A DNA stretch of 7,174 bases from DASUBV01 sp035763085 (GTDB lineage: Bacteria > Actinomycetota > Actinomycetes > Streptosporangiales > Streptosporangiaceae): NCBI GenBank assembly GCA_035763085.1, contig DASUBV010000313.1, positions 1 to 7,174 of the forward strand, in the 5' to 3' direction. Shown here piece by piece: positions 1-5,543 of this stretch (its first letter is position 1; each line of letters begins with the position of its first letter). The notes under the pieces were generated by a model. It saw nothing but the letters and a program-made list of their open reading frames with translations. It was not told the origin of the DNA and ran no database searches. The position numbers were made by a program, and so were the translations under genes.

Positions 1-147
1 GCCGGGGAAGCGCATCCGGCGGACGCCGCAGCGGGCGGCGGCGCGTCAGCCGGGCGGAATGCCGGTACCGGCGACACCACTCCGGCCTTCCGCTACCTGG
101 TGGTGCCGCAGCGGTCATCGGCCGGCCCGGCTCCCGGCCGCGCCTGA
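1..147 (+). CDS. 3' end of an unrecognised gene (partial)
   Basis: Frame 1 is open from the first base of the window to a TGA at 145-147, giving a 48-residue C-terminal fragment. The first ~28 residues are Ala/Gly-rich and linker-like. They are followed by a more protein-like stretch, TPAFRYLVVPQ, and a short Ser/Pro/Ala tail. Third positions are mostly G or C, which fits a coding frame in this genome. The stop lies just before a strong hairpin and a convergent gene, the expected layout for the end of a transcription unit. I do not recognise a family from so short a tail. The fragment could be chance, because GC-rich DNA has few stops. The sequence to the left would settle it. Confidence 0.38.
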   Translation, partial: AGEAHPADAAAGGGASAGRNAGTGDTTPAFRYLVVPQRSSAGPAPGRA

Positions 148-162
148 CCCTCCCGCAATCCA

Positions 163-190
163 GCCCGCCGCCGGGTTTCCGGTCGCGGGC
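163..190. terminator. Candidate bidirectional terminator hairpin
   Basis: GCCCGC (163-168) pairs with GCGGGC (185-190). After one C/C mismatch the stem continues with GCCGG (170-174) against CCGGT (179-183), including one G-T wobble, and closes on a GTTT loop (175-178). It sits between the stop of the left-edge frame (147) and the stop of the convergent DUF1707 gene (209). There is no T tract, which is common for actinobacterial terminators. Confidence 0.45.
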
Positions 191-208
191 GGCGGCAGCC
201 AGTCCGCG

Positions 209-691
209 CTAGCGGCGCCGGCCCAGGCCGAAGATGCGCCGGATCAGCCCGCGCACGATCGCCAGGACCGCCAGCAGGAGGCCTGCCCGGCCCGCCCACG
301 GGATTCCCCAGAAGTGCATCGCGCCGGGCGGGCGCACCAGCAGCCAGGCGGTCAGGATGACGATGAAGGCCGCGGCGAGCCCGGAGAGCATGGACAGCGC
401 ACCGCGCGCGCCCGGCCGGCTGCTGCCGCGGCTGCCGCCGCCGGGGCCGCCCCCGCCGGGCGGGATAGCGCCGCTCGCGGTGACCGGCAAGGGCGTGCTC
501 GGCATCCGCACCTGCGGCAGGTCGGCGGTGACCTGGTCGAGCTGCTCCTGAGTCGCGGCGGCGAACACCGCGTCGAGCCGCTCGTTGAACTCGGCCAGGG
601 AGAGCCGGCCGTGCGCGTAATGCTCGCGCAGCTCAGCCGCCCGCGCTTCGCGCTCAGCGTCCCCGATCCGCAGGTCCGGCCTTGCCGCCAT
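209..691 (-). CDS. DUF1707 domain protein with two C-terminal transmembrane segments
   Basis: A 160-residue protein. Residues ~6-60 match the actinobacterial DUF1707 domain (SHOCT-like): DLRIGDAERE, then REHYAHGRLSLAEFNERLDA and the end DQVTADLPQ. A Pro/Gly/Ser-rich linker (~61-97) leads to two hydrophobic segments (~99-119 and ~130-147) and a basic tail ending RRIFGLGRRR. This predicts a small inner-membrane protein with a cytoplasmic N-terminal domain. The molecular role of DUF1707 is not established; such domains commonly sit at the N-terminus of small actinobacterial membrane or putative regulatory proteins. The start is the ATG at 691-689, because GGAGG lies at 701-697, 5 nt upstream. 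An in-frame GTG at 703 overlaps that ribosome binding site and is unlikely. It is transcribed alone, convergent with the left-edge gene. The family call is secure and the function is unknown. Confidence 0.88.
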   Translation of the reverse strand: MAARPDLRIGDAEREARAAELREHYAHGRLSLAEFNERLDAVFAAATQEQLDQVTADLPQVRMPSTPLPVTASGAIPPGGGGPGGGSRGSSRPGARGALSMLSGLAAAFIVILTAWLLVRPPGAMHFWGIPWAGRAGLLLAVLAIVRGLIRRIFGLGRRR

Positions 692-731
692 CGCAACCTC
701 CACGCGTCCGCTGACCCCCCGGGTACTACAG

Positions 732-761
732 AAGATATATCGCGATGAGGCGCGGGGACAA
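732..761 (-). promoter_or_regulatory. Candidate sigma70-like promoter of the DUF1707 gene, with palindrome over the -10
   Basis: On the minus strand TTGTCC (761-756) resembles a -35. It is followed after 16 nt by TATATC (739-734), or after 18 nt by TATCTT (737-732), as a -10. A start point near 725 would give a leader of about 35 nt. This is one of the few AT-rich spots in the window. The -10 lies inside the perfect 8-bp palindrome GATATATC (734-741), a possible repressor contact. Confidence 0.42.
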
Positions 762-790
762 CTGACTGACCGGCTGCGCGCCCGGGCGCT

Positions 791-880
791 GCGGCCTGCA
801 GCCCGGAGGCGGCCCGGCCGGGGCGGCGCGGCTTGCAGCCGGGAGGCTGCCCGGCCCAGGCGGCGCCGCTTGCCGCCCGG
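791..880. repeat. 37-bp intergenic tandem repeat, about 2.4 copies
   Basis: Copy 1 (791-827) and copy 2 (828-864) align without gaps over 37 bp with 32 identities. A third partial copy (865-880) matches the start of the unit at 13 of 16 positions. Every copy begins GC(G/C)GC(C/T)TGC. The array lies between the DUF1707 promoter and the end of the PCuAC gene, in DNA with no supported coding frame. Confidence 0.6.
835..850 (-). terminator. Candidate terminator hairpin downstream of the PCuAC gene
   Basis: GCAGCC (835-840) and GGCTGC (845-850) form a perfect 6-bp stem around a 4-nt loop, inside the second tandem-repeat copy. It lies about 70 bp past the stop of the leftward PCuAC gene. The equivalent arms in copy 1 (798-803 and 808-813) carry one mismatch. 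There is no T tract, so this call is tentative. Confidence 0.32.
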
Positions 881-920
881 CGCGCTCCTGCGGCACGGCG
901 CGCGCCCGGCGGCGCCGGAC

Positions 921-1445
921 CTAGTTCAGGAGGTAGCTGCTGCCGCCAGTCTGCGGATTGGTGACCTCGGCCTGCACCCGGACCGGCCCGTTCCTGGCGA
1001 ACACGAGGGTCAGCGTGATGTCGGCGCCCGCTTTCATCGGCCGGGAGCCGGTGATCACCAGGTGGAAGCCGTTGGGGGCGAGCCGGATCAGCGTGTCGGC
1101 CGGGATGCGGATCGCGGCGACCGGGCGCATGAGGCTCGGCTGCCCGTGCAGCGGGCCGCTCAGCGCCACGGTGCCGCCCGCGCTCGAGCGCGCCGAGATC
1201 AGCCGGTCAGCCGGCCCGTTGTTCCGGATGACCAGGTAGGCATCGGTCGGCGCCGAGCCCGTCGGCTGCCCGACATAGGCCGTGGCCAGCTCGATGACCG
1301 GGCCGCTGGCCGCCGGCCGGGGCGCGCAGCCCGCCAGGCCCGCGCCGAGCAGCAGCACGAGGCCCGCCGCACTGGCCCGGGCCAGGGCTGCTGGCCGGCT
1401 GCGACAGGGCACGCGGTGCGGGGACGCAGGGGCGGCGGTCGGCAT
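921..1445 (-). CDS. PCuAC-type copper chaperone lipoprotein
   Basis: A 174-residue secreted lipoprotein. It has a basic N-region, a hydrophobic core at ~24-37 and a lipobox LAGC with the lipidated Cys at residue 40. The rest is a PCuAC (PF04314-like) cupredoxin-fold domain: DAYLVIRNNGPADRLISA, then MRPVAAIRIPA, then LAPNGFHLVI. Family members bind copper on the outer face of the membrane and help deliver it to enzymes such as cytochrome oxidase. The classical ligand pattern is H-x(~10)-M-x21-H-x-M. Here H100, M106 and H128 are visible with the Met-to-His spacing of 21 kept, but the last Met is Val130 and the first spacing is short. The ATG at 1445 is chosen because GGAG sits about 10 nt upstream and gives a workable signal peptide. 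ATGs at 1481 and 1541 would make the N-region very long. No other copper gene is adjacent. Confidence 0.82.
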   Translation of the reverse strand: MPTAAPASPHRVPCRSRPAALARASAAGLVLLLGAGLAGCAPRPAASGPVIELATAYVGQPTGSAPTDAYLVIRNNGPADRLISARSSAGGTVALSGPLHGQPSLMRPVAAIRIPADTLIRLAPNGFHLVITGSRPMKAGADITLTLVFARNGPVRVQAEVTNPQTGGSSYLLN

Positions 1446-1843
1446 CGTCAGGATTCTCCGGTCGGTCAGGGCGCGGCTCATCGTCTCACGCGTCCGCCAC
1501 GGCGCGCCGCCGACCACGAGCGCCAGGCACGAGCACCGCATACACGGCGGCTATCGGATCATATGCCAGGCCGCTGCCGGCCCCGGCCCGGTCCATCCTG
1601 CTCGCGGTCCGGTCCGCCTGCGCCGATGGTGAGCGAGCGCACTTGCAGGGCGGGCGCGCCGGCCTGCGAGCGCTCCGGTCCTGGCCCGGCAGCGTGCCGG
1701 ACGCGACTGGGTGCCGGGCGAGGGCGCGTGCAGCGACATCCGGGTCCGGGCGCACGGCAAACCCGGGCCCGGACCACCGCAGCTGACGGAGATCCGCCGC
1801 GGCGATGCCGGGCCGTTCCGCGGCGCCGCCCGGGGGCGCGGGC
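1446..1843. other. Intergenic region with no supported gene
   Basis: About 400 bp between two leftward genes. The open frames here read as low-complexity Arg/Pro/Ala strings and resemble no family. On the minus strand TATGAT (1563-1558) looks like a -10 for the PCuAC gene, with a leader of about 105 nt, but no -35 is visible at 16-18 nt. The 11-mer CACGCGTCCGC at 1487-1497 recurs at 701-711. Confidence 0.5.
1743..1775 (-). terminator. Candidate hairpin downstream of the glycosyltransferase gene
   Basis: GGTCCGGG (1743-1750) and CCCGGACC (1768-1775) form a perfect 8-bp inverted repeat with a 17-nt loop. An alternative pairing is CGGGT (1741-1745) with ACCCG (1761-1765). It lies 70-100 bp past the stop of the leftward glycosyltransferase gene. 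The long loop and missing T tract keep this tentative. Confidence 0.28.
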
Positions 1844-3388
1844 TCAGGAGAAGTCCCGGAACGCGCTCCAGGCCTGGCGCCACGGGGTCCGCAGGCCGGT
1901 CGCCACGTAAACGGCGACGCCTTCCTCGTCGTCGCTGACGCCCGGCCCGTTCTCGAACGTCGCGACCCGGCGGACCGCAGTGAACGTGCGGTGCAGCAGC
2001 GCGGGGCTGACATTGACCGCGATCGCGCTGGTGTCCCGGGCCGGCGGCGGACCCCAGTACCAGAAGTTGTTGGCGCCGCTGTAGGCGGCCGGCAGGCCGT
2101 CGGCCGGGCCGAACCGGGCGAGCGCGCCGGCCTCGCCGTAGTTCCCGGTCAGGATCGTGGTCCGGGCCCGGGCGGCCGGGGGCAGTCCCCGGTAGACGCG
2201 CGCGACCAGGCCCACCTGGCGCTGCCAGCCGATGGTCTCGGCCAGGTCGTAGTTGATCTGCTGGAGGGGCACAGCGCGCAGTGTGCTGGCGGGCAGCACG
2301 GGCACGGCGACGGGCAGGCTCAGCAGGCTCGCGGCGATCATCACCACGCCGGTCAGCACGCCGGGGCGCAGCCCGTGCCGCCGCGGCCGCACGGCCAGGC
2401 GGCGCCCCAGCGGCACCGAGCCGGCGGCGAACAGGAAGGTGTAGATGCCGCCGGGGTAGTACGACTTGCCGCCGAGGACGAAGAAGATGCAGATCACGAC
2501 GACGCTGGCGATCGCCAGCGGCCGCCACCGCCGGCCCGCCGGGTCGCGGAAGAGCCAGGCCAGGCCGCCGAGCCACACCGGGGTCAGGGCCACGCCGGTG
2601 TAGATGACCTGCGCGATCCAGTAGACGAGGCGGTTGTGCCCGGCGTCGCCCTGCAGGGCAGCGAAGACGTCGAACGCGGGCCAGCCGTGCGCGGCCTGCC
2701 AGATGAGGTCAGGGGCGGCCAGTGCCGCGGCCAGCGCGGCGCCGCCCGCCAGCCACCAGCTGGCCGCCAGCCGTCGCGCCGGGGTCGCCGCGAACCCCGC
2801 CGCCAGGGCGGCCACCAGGAAGGCGATGTTCCACTTGGCCTCGGCCGCCACCCCGGCGCACGCCCCGATAGCCAGCCACCAGCGCGGGTTGCTGCTGGCC
2901 AGCAGCCGGACCGCGAGCAGCATCGTGATGGCCCAGAACAGGAAGTCCGGTGTCGTGGTGGTCAGCAGGTGCATCGCCGCCAGGAACTCGGCGCAGGTCG
3001 CCGTGGCCAGGGCGGCGAGCACCTGCCCGGTGCGCCCGGCGCCGAGCTGCCGGCTCATGGCCGCGGTCAGCGCGACCAGCGCGGCGAAGGTCAGCGCCGG
3101 GATCAGGCGCAGCGCGATCAGCGAGTTGCCGGAGGCCAGCGCGGACAGCCGGGCCGCCAGCGGGGTCAGCGGCGGCTGGTCGACGTAGCCGAAGGCCGGG
3201 TGCTGGCCGGCGGCCAGGAAGTACAGCTCGTCCCGGTGGTAGCCGTAGCGCGCGCTCACGGCCATCTCCAGGGCGACCGCCGCGGCGGCGATGAGCGCGA
3301 TCCAGCGCACCGGAGCGCGCTCAGCGGCAGCCGCCTCGGCGGCGTGGCCGGCGGGGGCGATGGCCCGGGGCAGGGGGAGCGAGGTCAT
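1844..3388 (-). CDS. Glycosyltransferase family 39 / ArnT-like polytopic membrane protein
   Basis: A 514-residue integral membrane protein of the GT-C fold. Such enzymes transfer a sugar from a polyprenyl-phosphate donor to a protein, lipid or polysaccharide on the outer face of the membrane. After TM1 (~28-46) comes YGYHRDELYF, where D53/E54 match the acidic pair at the start of the first extracytoplasmic loop that serves as catalytic base in PMT/ArnT enzymes. The loop continues with FGYVDQPPLTPL. About ten hydrophobic segments run to residue ~385. A soluble extracytoplasmic C-terminal domain follows, with TGNYGEAGAL (N416) and SGANNFWYWGPP, both typical of the actinobacterial family. The sugar and acceptor cannot be read from sequence. 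The ATG at 3388 starts a normal N-terminus but has no clear ribosome binding site. An in-frame ATG at 3412 would add eight residues and is the alternative. The frame stays open far upstream only as antisense of the kinase gene. It is divergent from the kinase-regulator pair. Confidence 0.85.
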   Translation of the reverse strand: MTSLPLPRAIAPAGHAAEAAAAERAPVRWIALIAAAAVALEMAVSARYGYHRDELYFLAAGQHPAFGYVDQPPLTPLAARLSALASGNSLIALRLIPALTFAALVALTAAMSRQLGAGRTGQVLAALATATCAEFLAAMHLLTTTTPDFLFWAITMLLAVRLLASSNPRWWLAIGACAGVAAEAKWNIAFLVAALAAGFAATPARRLAASWWLAGGAALAAALAAPDLIWQAAHGWPAFDVFAALQGDAGHNRLVYWIAQVIYTGVALTPVWLGGLAWLFRDPAGRRWRPLAIASVVVICIFFVLGGKSYYPGGIYTFLFAAGSVPLGRRLAVRPRRHGLRPGVLTGVVMIAASLLSLPVAVPVLPASTLRAVPLQQINYDLAETIGWQRQVGLVARVYRGLPPAARARTTILTGNYGEAGALARFGPADGLPAAYSGANNFWYWGPPPARDTSAIAVNVSPALLHRTFTAVRRVATFENGPGVSDDEEGVAVYVATGLRTPWRQAWSAFRDFS

Positions 3389-3435
3389 GACGGCATGCTG
3401 GCCCGCCGGCATGATCGCGCGCGTCGGCTGGCGGA

Positions 3436-3519
3436 CTGAACCTGGCGCTCCGCCCGGCGGCCGGCCATGGCGGGCGCGGCCGGGCTGCTGTCCCCCTCCG
3501 GGCGGAGCGCGGGATTCAG
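3436..3519. repeat. Long inverted repeat between divergent genes
   Basis: Arms 3436-3456 and 3499-3519 are reverse complements at 18 of 21 positions. The core is 13 bp with no mismatch, 3445-3457 against 3498-3510, separated by 40 nt. The outer ends CTGAA (3436-3440) and TTCAG (3515-3519) also pair. Inside, CCCGGC (3453-3458) could instead pair with GCCGGG (3479-3484). It lies between the starts of the glycosyltransferase (3388, leftward) and the kinase (3566, rightward), so it may be an operator or a structured leader. Confidence 0.7.
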
Positions 3520-3553
3520 CCGCGCGGGGGATCCCGGTGGCGGCGTGCCGCCT

Positions 3554-3566
3554 TACGATCGGCGGG
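3554..3566 (+). promoter_or_regulatory. -10 box for leaderless transcription of the kinase-regulator operon
   Basis: TACGAT (3554-3559) fits the actinobacterial TANNNT -10 and ends 6 nt before the GTG at 3566. That spacing would place the transcript start at the start codon itself. There is no ribosome binding site in front of the GTG, which agrees with a leaderless message. No good -35 is seen at the expected distance. Confidence 0.5.
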
Positions 3567-4804
3567 TGAGAAGGCTGGCGGCCAGGGCGGCTGCGTTCCC
3601 GGCGTGGCAGCAGGATCTGGTGCTGGCCGTGGTGCTGGCGGCGCTCAACGCGGGGATCGCGCTGCCGTACGCCGGCCAGCTGCACCCGCTGCCGCTGGCC
3701 ATGATCCTGCTGGTCCTGGAAGTACTGCCGCTGACCTTCCGCCGGTATCACCCGGCCCTGGCGTTCTTCGCGGTCGGACTGCCGCGCACCCTGTATGACC
3801 AGCTCGGCTTCGGCTACGCGCCGCTGCCGCTGGGCCCGGCCATCGCCTACTTCACCGTGATGGAGCGGTGCTCGGCGCGCTGGCGGTGGGCGATCAGCGC
3901 CATCCTGGCGGCCGGGATCATCCAGGGACAGGCGCTGCCCGGCCACAACGAGCCCTATGACCTGTTCGTGCAGCTGTTCACCTTCGCCGCGGCGGGACTG
4001 GCGGGGCTGGCGAGCCGGGCCCGCCGTGCCTACCTCAGCGAGATGGAGGCGCGGGCCGCGCGGGCGGAGACCGAGCGCGACCGGCAGGCGGCGCTGGCGG
4101 CGGCGCGCGAGCGGACCCGGATTGCCCGCGAGCTGCATGACGTCGTGGCCCACCACGTGAGCCTGATGGCGGTGCAGGCCGAGGCGGCCAGCTCCCTGCT
4201 GCCTGCCCAGCCGGCCGAGGCGGGCCGGTCGGTGGAGATCATCGGCGACACGGCCCGCCAGGCGCTGGTGGAACTGCGGCGGCTGCTGGGGGTGCTGCGC
4301 GGCCCCGGCGAGCAGCCGGGGGCGGCGCCGTCGCCCTCGCTGGCCGGGCTGGACACCGTCCTGGCCCAGGTCCGCGGCGCCGGGCTGCAAGTTGACCTGG
4401 CTGTCGAGGGGAATCCGGGCGAGCTGGCGCCGGGCGTGGAGCTCACCGCCTACCGGATCGTGCAGGAGGCGCTGACCAACGCGCTGCGGCACTCGGCGGC
4501 CAGCCGCGCGGCGGTGGCCATCTGCTACGAGCCGGGCCACGTCACGGTGTCGGTCACCGACAGCGGGTCGCCGGCCGGGGAGCGGCCCGCACCCGCGGCA
4601 CGGCAGCGGCCGGTGCCGGCGGCGGCCGGGCAGCCTGCGCCGGCCGTCGCGGCCGGGGCCAGGCCGGACCGGGCCGCGCCGGTCCCCGGCGGGTTCGGGC
4701 TGGCGGGCATCACCGAGCGGGTGGCCTCCTGCGGCGGCACGCTGACCGTCGGGCCGACCAGCAGCGGCGGCTTCGCGGTGACCGCTAGGCTGCCCCGCAG
4801 ATGA
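3566..4804 (+). CDS. DesK/NarL-type sensor histidine kinase
   Basis: A 412-residue membrane sensor kinase. Its N-terminal half has about five or six hydrophobic segments (~16-145) with no large extracellular domain, so the signal is probably sensed in or near the membrane. A charged helix (~148-185) links to a HisKA_3 dimerisation domain with H-box ARELHDVVAHHVSLM; His191 is the expected phosphorylation site. The HATPase domain has an N-box IVQEALTNALRHS (N305), a G1 box TDSG (D332) and a G2 box GFGLAGITERV (~376-386). Between G1 and G2 lies a ~40-residue Pro/Ala-rich insert (~335-374), longer than the usual ATP lid. The GTG at 3566 is chosen because the domain begins there and a TANNNT box sits just upstream. 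An ATG at 3467 would add 33 Gly/Ala-rich residues and overlap the inverted repeat. The stop overlaps the next start by ATGA, so the two are probably translationally coupled. Confidence 0.9.
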   Translation: MRRLAARAAAFPAWQQDLVLAVVLAALNAGIALPYAGQLHPLPLAMILLVLEVLPLTFRRYHPALAFFAVGLPRTLYDQLGFGYAPLPLGPAIAYFTVMERCSARWRWAISAILAAGIIQGQALPGHNEPYDLFVQLFTFAAAGLAGLASRARRAYLSEMEARAARAETERDRQAALAAARERTRIARELHDVVAHHVSLMAVQAEAASSLLPAQPAEAGRSVEIIGDTARQALVELRRLLGVLRGPGEQPGAAPSPSLAGLDTVLAQVRGAGLQVDLAVEGNPGELAPGVELTAYRIVQEALTNALRHSAASRAAVAICYEPGHVTVSVTDSGSPAGERPAPAARQRPVPAAAGQPAPAVAAGARPDRAAPVPGGFGLAGITERVASCGGTLTVGPTSSGGFAVTARLPRR

Positions 4805-5496
4805 GTACCCGCGCCGCGCCCGATCCGATCCGCGTCCTGGTCGTGGATGACCAGGAGCTGGTCAGGTCCGGGTTCTGCGTCATCCTCGAGACCGCCGAGG
4901 GGATCGAGGTGGTCGGGGAGGCGGGCACCGGCGCCCAGGCCGTCGCCGCGGCCGCCGCTCAGCTGCCCGACGTGGTGCTGATGGACGTGCGGATGCCGGA
5001 GATGGACGGCCTGGAGGCGACCCGGCAGATCACCGGCGGCGACCGGTCGGCCGGGCCGCGGGTGGTGATGCTCACCACCTTCGACCTCGACGACTACGTG
5101 TACGAGGCGCTGCGCGCGGGGGCCAGCGGCTTCCTGCTCAAGGACGCCCCGCGGCACGACCTGATCGCGGCGGTGCGGCGGGTGGCCGCCGGCGACGCGC
5201 TGCTGGCGCCGTCAGTGACGATGCGGCTGATCGAGGCGTTCGCCCGGCGCCCGCCGGAGACCGCGCCGTCGCCCGCCCGGCTGGCCTCGCTGACCGCCCG
5301 CGAGCGGGACATCCTGCTGCGGCTGGCCCGCGGCCGGACCAACGCCGAGATCGCCGCCGACCTGGTGGTCAGCGAGGCCACGGTCAAGACGCACGTCGGG
5401 CACCTGCTGGCCAAGCTGGACCTGCGTGACCGGGTGCAGGCGGTCATCCTGGCCTACGAGACGGGCATGGTGGTCCCCGGCGACCTGACGGGCTAG
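4801..5496 (+). CDS. NarL/FixJ-family response regulator (LuxR-type HTH)
   Basis: A 231-residue cytoplasmic transcription regulator and the evident partner of the kinase just upstream. The receiver domain (~10-128) has the acidic pocket D16/D17, the phosphoacceptor D62 in VVLMDVRMPEMDG, T92 in VVMLTTFDLDDYV, and K114 in GFLLKDAP. A linker of about 30 residues leads to a GerE/LuxR helix-turn-helix (~163-225): LTARERDILLRLARGRTNAE, then VSEATVKTHVGHLLAKL. All key residues and the length are normal for the family. The start ATG is within the kinase stop (ATGA) and has no strong ribosome binding site of its own, supporting coupled translation. The target genes are unknown. Autoregulation at the divergent promoter region and control of the glycosyltransferase are plausible but inferred. 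Confidence 0.95.
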   Translation: MSTRAAPDPIRVLVVDDQELVRSGFCVILETAEGIEVVGEAGTGAQAVAAAAAQLPDVVLMDVRMPEMDGLEATRQITGGDRSAGPRVVMLTTFDLDDYVYEALRAGASGFLLKDAPRHDLIAAVRRVAAGDALLAPSVTMRLIEAFARRPPETAPSPARLASLTARERDILLRLARGRTNAEIAADLVVSEATVKTHVGHLLAKLDLRDRVQAVILAYETGMVVPGDLTG

Positions 5497-5498
5497 CC

Positions 5499-5524
5499 GG
5501 CCGGGGCGGCCAGCCCGCCCGGCC
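5499..5524. terminator. Bidirectional terminator hairpin between convergent genes
   Basis: GGCCGGG (5499-5505), a bulged G5506 and CGG (5507-5509) pair with CCG (5515-5517) and CCCGGCC (5518-5524). This makes a 10-bp stem around a 5-nt loop. It fills the 47-bp gap between the stops of the response regulator (5496) and the DUF885 gene (5544), where a shared terminator is expected. There is no T tract. Confidence 0.55.
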
Positions 5525-5543
5525 CGCCGCGGGGCGCGGCCCG

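Noticed and set aside
692..920. CRISPR array suggested by the short repeats near 791-880
   Set aside because: The copies are directly adjacent with no unique spacers between them, are imperfect, and no cas gene is present.
1551..1843. Possible small minus-strand gene in the gap before PCuAC, for example the 72-residue frame at 1559-1777
   Set aside because: It has no ribosome binding site, no hydrophobic or conserved pattern and Arg/Pro/Ala/Gly-dominated composition.
870..1910. 346-residue plus-strand open frame across the PCuAC gene and the following gap
   Set aside because: It has an Arg/Ala/Pro-rich shadow composition, while the opposite strand encodes a recognisable lipoprotein with lipobox and PCuAC motifs.
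1805..3439. Long 544-residue plus-strand open frame opposite the glycosyltransferase gene
   Set aside because: It is Arg/Gly/Gln-rich with no hydrophobic core or family motif. It mirrors a clear membrane protein on the other strand, as expected in very GC-rich DNA with few stops.
3467..3565. Longer N-terminus for the histidine kinase from the ATG at 3467
   Set aside because: The 33 added residues are Gly/Ala/Pro-rich, overlap the inverted repeat and lack a ribosome binding site. The GTG at 3566 has a well-placed -10 box.
3389..4540. Upstream extension of the glycosyltransferase frame to an 898-residue protein
   Set aside because: The extra 384 residues are antisense to the kinase gene and read as Arg/Gln-rich non-protein sequence. 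The membrane domain starts normally at the ATG at 3388.
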